Source: an uncultured Candidatus Poseidoniales archaeon
Lineage (GTDB): Archaea; Thermoplasmatota; Poseidoniia; Poseidoniales; Thalassarchaeaceae
Length of the DNA stretch: 9,634 bases
Reading direction: 5' to 3'
Assembly (NCBI GenBank): GCA_950068635.1
Contig: CATMIM010000017.1
Span: 1 to 9,634, forward strand
Made by a program: the position numbers and the translations under genes. This document shows positions 1 to 9,634 of this stretch, one piece after another (positions within the stretch are counted from its first letter, which is position 1; every line of letters starts with the position of its first letter). The notes beneath the pieces are model-generated. The model ran no database searches. It was not told where the DNA came from and saw only the letters and a list, made by a program, of their open reading frames with translations.

Positions 1-38
1 AGCATTCCCTGCGGGATTATACCCGCTACCTTTATGCT
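1..38. repeat. Two nested short inverted repeats (possible hairpin)
   Basis: AGCAT at 1-5 is complementary to ATGCT at 34-38. Inside it, GCGGG at 11-15 pairs with CCCGC at 22-26 around the six-base loop ATTATA. The two stems are separated by unpaired bases. It could be part of a terminator or an operator-like element, but no T-run follows on the plus strand and the left boundary is cut by the window. The stem sequences are seen directly; any function is a guess. Confidence 0.3.
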
Positions 39-117
39 GAAGTCGGCCAAACGGACACTCGGGAACTCGTCCCCCAACCCCTGGGCGAGACGGCGCCAAT
101 CGAGCGCCAGCCATGCC

Positions 118-130
118 GAAGCGTTTTTGA
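118..130 (+). promoter_or_regulatory. Candidate archaeal promoter (BRE/TATA-like) for tRNA-Lys and the rpo operon
   Basis: A purine-rich GAAG at 118-121 lies just upstream of the T-rich GTTTTTGA at 123-130, the arrangement expected of a BRE followed by a TATA box. Initiation about 25 nt downstream would fall near 152, leaving a leader of roughly 16 nt before the tRNA. The match to the archaeal TATA consensus is poor. A second weak candidate, TTTATG at 31-36, would give a leader of about 110 nt. Confidence 0.25.
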
Positions 131-167
131 ACCACCCCCCGGCCCGCGGGTGGCCCAAACCAACTTT

Positions 168-241
168 GGGCCTGTAGCTCAGCCAGGTAGAGCAGCCGGC
201 TTTTAACCGGCAAGTCGCGGGTTCGAACCCTGCCGGGCCCG
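168..241 (+). tRNA. tRNA-Lys (anticodon UUU)
   Basis: A complete cloverleaf can be folded by hand. The acceptor stem is GGGCCTG (168-174) with CGGGCCC (234-240), seven pairs including one T-G wobble. The D stem is GCTC/GAGC (177-180, 190-193). The anticodon stem is GCCGG/CCGGC (195-199, 207-211) with loop CTTTTAA, placing anticodon TTT at 202-204. The variable region is AAGTC, and the T arm is GCGGG-TTCGAAC-CCTGC (217-233). The discriminator is G241 and no CCA is encoded, so CCA would be added enzymatically. There is no intron. The gene lies 53 nt upstream of rpoH on the same strand with no obvious promoter between them, so co-transcription with the polymerase operon is plausible. Confidence 0.96.
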
Positions 242-255
242 CCTCTCCAGGCGGG
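238..255 (+). other. Perfect hairpin overlapping the tRNA 3' end
   Basis: CCCGCCT (238-244) and AGGCGGG (249-255) form a 7-bp stem with the four-base loop CTCC. The left arm uses the last three acceptor-strand bases of tRNA-Lys and its discriminator, so this hairpin also competes with the cloverleaf. No T-run follows, so it does not look like an intrinsic terminator. It may affect 3' trailer processing. Confidence 0.5.
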
Positions 256-270
256 ATACAGGCCCGAGGT

Positions 271-287
271 CGGGGGGGGTCAGGGGG
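271..287 (+). promoter_or_regulatory. G-rich ribosome binding region of rpoH
   Basis: Eight consecutive G (272-279) and five more (283-287) lie 7 to 22 nt before the rpoH ATG at 295. The nearer run could act as a poor Shine-Dalgarno site using G-U pairing; there is no clean GGAGG, unlike at the downstream genes. The G-run is complementary to the C-run at 135-140 upstream of the tRNA, so it could be masked by long-range pairing. Confidence 0.4.
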
Positions 288-294
288 TTCCCGC

Positions 295-519
295 ATGGCC
301 ATCAAATCTTCAACGAAAAGACGTCTGATCGACTTGGGAGTCGATGTCGACATCGCGAGCAAGTTGGCGGACGATGCCAACATGGACATGATCAAGATGA
401 TGAGTGCCAAGGAGATCTCCGCGAAGTCCGAACTCAAAGAGGGTAGTAATGAGTTCGAACAATTGATGGGCATCATTCGCGAGCAATCCGCCTCCAAGAG
501 ACGCAGTCGTTCGAAGCGT
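295..519 (+). other. N-terminal domain of RpoH shared with RpoA'' (HhH-like, basic tail)
   Basis: Residues 1-75 of RpoH are absent from ordinary archaeal RpoH. Residues 1-41 align without a gap to residues 1-41 of RpoA'' with 16 identities (M1, K4, S5, T7, K8, L11, D13, A21, L24, A25, D26, D31, K34, A38, E40, I41) and many conservative matches. The domain ends in KRRSRS (68-73), matching KKRSRS in RpoA''. The pattern of short helices, with a leucine cluster, a conserved LAD and an xEI motif, suggests a helix-hairpin-helix-type nucleic-acid-binding fold. The fold is inferred; the homology is visible. Confidence 0.7.
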
Positions 520-882
520 GTCACGCTTCCCTCCAAGGTGGCTGATGACGACGACATCCCCATGGGTGATACCAGATTCAACGTCCTGAACCACGAGCTG
601 GTTCCTCATCACGAGCTTGTTCCCGAGGATGAGGAAAAGGAAGCCCTCAGCCCTTGGAATCTCATACAGACCGACGTGGACGGTGTTGAACGACTGGCAA
701 AGGAACTGCTGCCGAAGATCCTGATCACAGACCCGGCCGTGCAGGTGCTCAAAGAGGTCCACGAACAGGAGGATGAGGAACTCAGAGCCGGCTGGCTGGC
801 CAACCGTGTGGTCCGCATCATCAGGAGAAGCCCGTCGGCGGGCAAGCATCTCGCATATCGGCTGGTTGTCGAGGGGACCTGA
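295..882 (+). CDS. rpoH: DNA-directed RNA polymerase subunit H (Rpo5/Rpb5-like) with an N-terminal extension
   Basis: RpoH is the archaeal counterpart of the C-terminal domain of eukaryotic Rpb5 and sits on the lower jaw of RNA polymerase. The family core is at residues 94-193: FNVLNHELVPHHELV near the start, LPKILITDPAV in the middle and IIRRSPSAG...YRLVVE at the end. Archaeal RpoH is usually only about 80 residues; this protein has 195. The excess is a 75-residue N-terminal domain homologous to the start of RpoA'' (described separately), an acidic linker (residues 84-87 are DDDD), and a short charged expansion around 152-168 (EVHEQEDEELRAG) before the last strand region. The ATG at 295 is preferred because the N-terminal domain aligns from residue 1 with that of RpoA''. 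rpoB follows 14 nt after the TGA stop. The family assignment is firm; the role of the extension is unknown. Confidence 0.95.
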   Translation: MAIKSSTKRRLIDLGVDVDIASKLADDANMDMIKMMSAKEISAKSELKEGSNEFEQLMGIIREQSASKRRSRSKRVTLPSKVADDDDIPMGDTRFNVLNHELVPHHELVPEDEEKEALSPWNLIQTDVDGVERLAKELLPKILITDPAVQVLKEVHEQEDEELRAGWLANRVVRIIRRSPSAGKHLAYRLVVEGT

Positions 883-888
883 AGGAGG
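883..888 (+). promoter_or_regulatory. Shine-Dalgarno site of rpoB
   Basis: AGGAGG starts at the base after the rpoH TGA stop and lies 8 nt before the rpoB ATG at 897. This strong site fixes the rpoB start and suggests re-initiation by ribosomes finishing rpoH. Confidence 0.85.
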
Positions 889-896
889 AAGATTGC

Positions 897-3800
897 ATGA
901 AGGAGATCATCGAGACATTCTTTCGCGAGCGAAGCCTGGTCAACCACCAGATCGCCTCATACGATGACTGCATCCCTAACGGGGATGGCAAGCTGTCACG
1001 CACCGAGCAAATCGTGCGCAACATCCGCATCGGCACAGACGAGTTGGTCGAGGACGATGAGGGTGGGCTGATCAAACTGGACGTTCTCGACAACGAGATC
1101 ACCATCCGCATGAAGAACATCGAAGTCGGCAACCCGACCATCCGCGAGGCCAACGGGGCGGAGCATCCGGCCAGCCCGATGGAATGCCGCCTGCGCAAAC
1201 TGACCTACATGAGCCCGGTCTTCCTCGACTTCATCATCCACCGTGACGACCACTTCGACGCTTCTGGTGATCCCGTCCCGATCTTGGAGGACAGGGTGCA
1301 GGTCGGCAACATCCCGATCATGGTGCGCAGTCGCCGCTGCAACATGCACCCCTCGCACATCGACCTGAAGCGCAACCTCTCACCGAGCACCAGCGAAGAG
1401 GACCGTGAGCACTACATGCGGATGCTGCAGTCCAAGGGTGAGGATCAGTACGACCCTGGTGGTTACTTCATCATCAATGGGACTGAGCGCGTCCTCATCT
1501 CGATGGAGGATCTCGCTCCGAACCGCGTCACCGTGGAGATGAACAAGCGCTACACGCGCAAGACCGAGGTAGCCAAGATCTTCAGCCAGAGAGACGGTGT
1601 GCGCAAGCCCCTCACCGTGGAGAAGCGCAAGGATGGTCTGCTGATGGTCAAGATCAGCAGTGCCGGTGCCCAGGTGATCCCCGTCGTGCTGCTGATGCGA
1701 GCGCTGGGAATCAACTCTGACGAAGGAATCTTCACTGCCATCTCCGCCCACACTGACGCGTTCAAGTACGTCGTTGCCAACATCAACCATGTTCGCGATC
1801 CGGACACCAAGGACGCCTACGGAGTCGAGACGCAGGAAGAGGCCCTCAACTGGCTGGAGAAGAAGTTCGCGGCCGGCCAACAGAAGGAGTACCGACAGCA
1901 GCGAGTCCAGAACATGCTCGACAAGGAGTTGCTGCCGCACCTCGGGACACTCGAGGAGTTCCGCGCGAAGAAGGCGATCTTCCTCGGCCGCATCGTGCGC
2001 CAGGTGCTCGAGATGGCCACCACCGACAAGGACCCCAACGACAAGGATCACTACGCCAACAAGCGTGTGCGTCTGGCGGGAGACCTCATCGAGGACCTGT
2101 TCCGGGTCAGCCTGCAGCAGCTCGCCCGCGACCTGAAGTACCAACTGGAGCGGCATCACAACCGGAAGCGGGAGTTGAAGATCGGCAGTTGTCTACGACC
2201 TGATGTCCTCACTTCGAAGATCATGCATGCACTCGCCACAGGAAACTGGGTCGGCGGCAGGACCGGCGTGAGCCAGTTGCTCGACCGCACCACGTTCATC
2301 TCCGCACTGTCACACATGCGCCGCGTCACCAGCCCGCTGGTACGCAGCCAGCCGCACTTCGAGGCTCGTGACCTCCACCCGACGCAGTGGGGGCGACTGT
2401 GCCCCAACGAGACGCCCGAAGGGCAGAACTGCGGTCTGGTGAAGAACGCCGCCCAGATGATCGACGTCTCCGAGGCCGTGTCCGAGGATGATGTCAAGGA
2501 ACTACTCGAGGAAGCGGGCGTGGAGGAACCAGAGGACTGGTCCAAGGGTGCGCGCGTGCACGTGAACGGCGACATCTTCGGGCTGCACAAAGATCCTCAC
2601 AAGCTCGTTGCCCACTTCAAGCGCAGGCGCAGGCGCGGCCGCATCCGACCCGAGGTCACCATCCGGCACGACGTCGTCAACCGTGACATCTTCATCAACA
2701 CGGACAAGGGGCGCATCCTACGACCTCTGCTGGTCATTGACAACGGCAGCCTCGTGCTCACCAAGGGACATCTCAAGGGCCTGAGCGCCCGCGAGATCAC
2801 CTTCCGCGACTTGCTCAATGATGGGGTCGTCGAGTGGGTCGACGCCGAGGAGGAGGAGGATCTTCTCATCGCGCCGCGGCCGTACGTGCTGCCGCCCCGC
2901 TCACCCAAATACAACCGGCCGATCAACCCCGACAACGTCGAGTGGCTCAACCTCGGTGAGGAGGATATCAGCGAGGCCAACCTCCGCGTACGCGTTCAGA
3001 TGCCGAACGGCGAGTGGAAAGAGGAACGCTTCAAAGAGCCGCTGTCCTACTATCAGGATGATCTCGACAAGTTGCGCCGTTCGGAGAAGCGCGCGCAGGA
3101 CGTACTCGTTTACACCCACGTTGAGATCGACCCCCAACTCATTCTGGGTGTGTGCGCCAGCCTGGTTCCCTACCCAGAGCACAACTCGACTCCGAGGGTC
3201 ACCGGTGGCACTGCCATGGTCAAGCAGAGCCTCGGCCTGGCTGCCTCCAACTACCGCCTGCGCCCGGACACCCGCTCTCACATGCTGCACTATTCACAAC
3301 GCTCGATTGTCGGCACGCAGTCGATGTCAACGACCAACTCGATTCATCGCCCCGGTGGGCAGAACTACATCGTCGCGGTGCTCTCACACCAGGGATACAA
3401 CATGCAGGACGCGGTCATCATGAACCGCGCTTCTGTAGAACGTGCTCTCGGCCGCTCGACATTCACTCGCACCTACACTGCCGAGCGCCGCCGCTACCCT
3501 GGCGGGCAGGTGGAGGAGATAGAGATCCCCGGAACCGGTCCCGACGAGGTGAAAGGGCGCAAGGAGAATTACGAGTACGACCATCTGGAGTTCGATGGCC
3601 TGCCCATTCCGGAGACCTTCCTCACGGGCTCCCCTGATGACAATCCCAGCATAATGGTGGGCAAGACCAGCCCGCCGCGCTTCCTGGAGGAGGGCCATGG
3701 TGCCTTCATGATGGGGCAGTATCGCCAAGAGTCGAGCATGAACGTCCGCCACGGCGAACGGGGTCACATCGACCACGTGTTCGTCACCGAGAGCCTCGAC

Positions 3801-4589
3801 TCGGGTCGGTTGGTGCGAATCACACTGCGAACCGACCGTATTCCCGAACTGGGCGACAAGTTCGCCAGTCGCCACGGGCAGAAGGGCGTCATCGGCCGCT
3901 TGGTCTCAACCGAGGACATGCCGTTCACCGTCGACGGCGTGATCCCAGACCTGATCATCAATCCGCACGCGATTCCCAGCCGCATGACCGTCGCCCACGT
4001 TCTCGAGATGATCGGTGGCAAGGTCGGCTCGATGGAGGGCCGCATCATCGACGGCACAGCATTCTCAGGAGAGAAGGAAGAGTCACTGCGCGAAGGTCTG
4101 CTGCGCGGGGGTTTCAATCACACCGGAAGGGAGCAGATGATGAACGGCGAGACCGGCGAGACCTATCCTGTGAACATCTTCGTCGGCTGCATCTACTACC
4201 AGAAGCTGCATCACATGGTGAGCGGCAAGATCCACGCCCGCAGCCGCGGCCGCGTGCAGATCCTCACACGTCAACCGACCGAGGGCCGCGCCCGCCAGGG
4301 TGGCCTGCGCTTCGGTGAGATGGAGCGCGACTGCCTGATCGCCCACGGAGCATCGATGGTCATCAAGGACCGGCTGCTCGATGAGAGCGACGGCGTCGAA
4401 CTCGCTGTGTGCGCGCAGAGCGGACACATCGCCTACTGGGACTGGAGGCGGCGCTGCTACGTCAGTCCGATACATGGCGACCGCGCCGAGGTGCACCTTG
4501 TGCAGACCTCGTACGCGTTCAAACTGCTGCTCGACGAGATGAAATCGCTCGGAGTCGCCATGCGACTCGAGCTGGCGGACCGGAGGTGA
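897..4589 (+). CDS. rpoB: DNA-directed RNA polymerase subunit B (Rpo2, fused B''+B')
   Basis: This is the second-largest catalytic subunit, forming one side of the active cleft. At 1230 residues it is an unsplit B, slightly longer than the usual 1120-1190. Landmarks in order: GGYFIINGTERV (188-199), DKDHYANKR, RDLHPTQWGR and NETPEGQNCGLVKN (from 504), GQNYIVAVLSHQGYNMQDA (ending about 839), RRYPGGQVEEIEIP, GELGDKF-type motif ELGDKFASRHGQKGVIG with active-centre lysines K988 and K996, NPHAIPSRMTVAH, and the C-terminal clamp segment TSYAFKLLLDEMKSLG. Three oddities: the usual Glu of NMED is Gln (Q837); the usual PRNTY motif reads PRVTGGTAM (766-774); and the C-terminal zinc ribbon has lost three of its four Cys. 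The start follows a strong AGGAGG. The frame is intact and codon use is uniform, so these are real residues rather than frameshifts. Identity is certain. Confidence 0.99.
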   Translation: MKEIIETFFRERSLVNHQIASYDDCIPNGDGKLSRTEQIVRNIRIGTDELVEDDEGGLIKLDVLDNEITIRMKNIEVGNPTIREANGAEHPASPMECRLRKLTYMSPVFLDFIIHRDDHFDASGDPVPILEDRVQVGNIPIMVRSRRCNMHPSHIDLKRNLSPSTSEEDREHYMRMLQSKGEDQYDPGGYFIINGTERVLISMEDLAPNRVTVEMNKRYTRKTEVAKIFSQRDGVRKPLTVEKRKDGLLMVKISSAGAQVIPVVLLMRALGINSDEGIFTAISAHTDAFKYVVANINHVRDPDTKDAYGVETQEEALNWLEKKFAAGQQKEYRQQRVQNMLDKELLPHLGTLEEFRAKKAIFLGRIVRQVLEMATTDKDPNDKDHYANKRVRLAGDLIEDLFRVSLQQLARDLKYQLERHHNRKRELKIGSCLRPDVLTSKIMHALATGNWVGGRTGVSQLLDRTTFISALSHMRRVTSPLVRSQPHFEARDLHPTQWGRLCPNETPEGQNCGLVKNAAQMIDVSEAVSEDDVKELLEEAGVEEPEDWSKGARVHVNGDIFGLHKDPHKLVAHFKRRRRRGRIRPEVTIRHDVVNRDIFINTDKGRILRPLLVIDNGSLVLTKGHLKGLSAREITFRDLLNDGVVEWVDAEEEEDLLIAPRPYVLPPRSPKYNRPINPDNVEWLNLGEEDISEANLRVRVQMPNGEWKEERFKEPLSYYQDDLDKLRRSEKRAQDVLVYTHVEIDPQLILGVCASLVPYPEHNSTPRVTGGTAMVKQSLGLAASNYRLRPDTRSHMLHYSQRSIVGTQSMSTTNSIHRPGGQNYIVAVLSHQGYNMQDAVIMNRASVERALGRSTFTRTYTAERRRYPGGQVEEIEIPGTGPDEVKGRKENYEYDHLEFDGLPIPETFLTGSPDDNPSIMVGKTSPPRFLEEGHGAFMMGQYRQESSMNVRHGERGHIDHVFVTESLDSGRLVRITLRTDRIPELGDKFASRHGQKGVIGRLVSTEDMPFTVDGVIPDLIINPHAIPSRMTVAHVLEMIGGKVGSMEGRIIDGTAFSGEKEESLREGLLRGGFNHTGREQMMNGETGETYPVNIFVGCIYYQKLHHMVSGKIHARSRGRVQILTRQPTEGRARQGGLRFGEMERDCLIAHGASMVIKDRLLDESDGVELAVCAQSGHIAYWDWRRRCYVSPIHGDRAEVHLVQTSYAFKLLLDEMKSLGVAMRLELADRR
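4410..4475 (+). other. Degenerate C-terminal zinc ribbon of RpoB
   Basis: The clamp of B/Rpb2 normally ends with a C-x2-C...C-x2-C zinc ribbon around the conserved GHIAYxD. Here GHIAYWD is kept, but the ligand positions read C1172-x2-S1175 and S1190-x2-H1193. One Cys and one His remain; a further Cys (C1187) sits three residues before S1190. Normal zinc binding looks impossible, although a rearranged site cannot be excluded. Confidence 0.75.
4582..4589 (+). promoter_or_regulatory. Shine-Dalgarno site of rpoA1 overlapping the rpoB stop
   Basis: GGAGGTGA is an excellent match to the anti-Shine-Dalgarno sequence. Its last three bases are the rpoB stop codon, and the rpoA1 ATG follows 4 nt later at 4594. 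This indicates translational coupling of B and A'. Confidence 0.88.
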
Positions 4590-4593
4590 ACAG

Positions 4594-9539
<4,946 letters not shown>

Positions 9540-9551
9540 GATACAGATTAC

Positions 9552-9555
9552 GGAG
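9552..9555 (+). promoter_or_regulatory. Probable Shine-Dalgarno site of rpl30e
   Basis: GGAG lies 8 nt before the ATG at 9564, in the 24-nt gap after the rpoA2 stop. There is no terminator-like structure in the gap, so transcription probably continues into rpl30e. Confidence 0.6.
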
Positions 9556-9563
9556 CGGGACGG

Positions 9564-9634
9564 ATGGACCTGGTCAGACAACTGAAGACGGCGATGAGCA
9601 GCGGCACGCTGCTGCTGGGGCAGAACCAGACGGC
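9564..9634 (+). CDS. rpl30e: Ribosomal protein L30e (eL30), N-terminal fragment cut by the window end
   Basis: The visible 23 codons read MDLVRQLKTAMSSGTLLLGQ, then NQT. This matches the start of archaeal L30e, a small RNA-binding protein of the large ribosomal subunit: an M-D start, a helix, then T/SGKxxLGxxxT with the turn before the second strand. L30e directly follows rpoA2 in many archaeal genomes, commonly ahead of nusA, rps12 and rps7, which supports the call. Only about a fifth of the protein is present, so the assignment rests on the short motif and the gene order. Confidence 0.85.
   Translation, partial: MDLVRQLKTAMSSGTLLLGQNQT

Larger units (their letters stand above)
1..167. other. 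Upstream region without a recognisable gene
   Basis: No product can be named here. The minus strand has a frame with no stop from inside the tRNA to the left edge (its codons include the triplet at 3-5). It reads like protein around 133-60 (for example ASAWLALDWRRLAQGLGDEF), and by hand count about 72% of its third bases are G/C over 3-131. It has no in-frame ATG with a good ribosome site; a TTG at 158-156 is the only candidate. A plus-strand frame in the same register (from position 3) is also open but ends at TAA 204-206 inside the tRNA anticodon loop, and its G/C third-base fraction is lower (about 60%). A divergent gene starting here and running off the left edge is possible but unproven. 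Confidence 0.3.
168..265 (+). repeat. Perfect 9-base inverted repeat enclosing tRNA-Lys
   Basis: GGGCCTGTA at 168-176 (the whole 5' acceptor strand plus bases 8-9 of the tRNA) is the exact reverse complement of TACAGGCCC at 257-265. This 9-bp helix would be longer than the 7-bp acceptor stem, which also contains a wobble pair, and it cannot form at the same time as that stem. It would enclose the D, anticodon and T arms. Confidence 0.6.

Noticed and set aside
3..206. Plus-strand open frame running from the left edge into the tRNA
   Set aside because: It ends inside the tRNA anticodon loop, its last part is the familiar spurious translation of a tRNA gene (PVAQPGRAAGF), and its third-base G/C is lower than in the real genes.
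238..255. Intrinsic terminator after tRNA-Lys
   Set aside because: The hairpin is strong but no T-run follows on the plus strand, and the rpo genes start shortly after.
168..265. Attachment site or scar of an integrated element at the tRNA
   Set aside because: Integration duplicates the tRNA 3' end as a direct repeat. Here the repeat is inverted and matches the 5' end, and no integrase is present.
310..849. Long minus-strand open frames opposite rpoH, rpoB, rpoA1 and rpoA2
   Set aside because: They mirror conserved polymerase codons in G+C-rich sequence, have no ribosome sites and no recognisable motifs.

Overview
The window is the core of an archaeal RNA polymerase operon, read left to right on the + strand. 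It contains tRNA-Lys(UUU), rpoH (Rpb5-like), rpoB (fused B''+B'), rpoA1 (A'), rpoA2 (A'') and the first 23 codons of ribosomal protein L30e. The gene order H-B-A'-A''-L30e is the classical archaeal one. An unsplit B together with a split A'/A'' fits Thermoplasmatota; the moderately high G+C makes a marine group II/III-like lineage plausible. That placement is inferred from layout and remembered sequences, not from a search.

Layout. Positions 1-167 hold no gene I can name: a weak promoter candidate, a small hairpin, and an open minus-strand frame leaving the left edge. tRNA-Lys occupies 168-241. Its flanks contain inverted repeats that could compete with the cloverleaf or mask the rpoH ribosome binding site. 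From 295 the genes are packed tightly: 14 nt between rpoH and rpoB, 4 nt between rpoB and rpoA1, a 1-nt TGATG overlap between rpoA1 and rpoA2, and 24 nt before rpl30e. Shine-Dalgarno sites often sit on or next to the preceding stop codon, and every stop is TGA. This suggests one co-transcribed, translationally coupled unit supplying the catalytic subunits in balanced amounts.

The polymerase itself is unusual. (1) RpoH and RpoA'' carry homologous N-terminal domains of about 65-70 residues. They look helix-hairpin-helix-like, end in the same basic tail (KRRSRS / KKRSRS), and more than double RpoH's usual size. (2) RpoA' is about 250 residues longer than usual because of two insertions, each with two Cys pairs suggesting a zinc ribbon; one lies at the funnel near the secondary channel. 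(3) The C-terminal zinc ribbon of RpoB has lost three of its four Cys ligands. (4) Several near-universal residues around the active centre are replaced, while the catalytic NADFDGD triad, the B-subunit lysines and the trigger-loop His remain. Together these describe an active but remodelled archaeal RNA polymerase.
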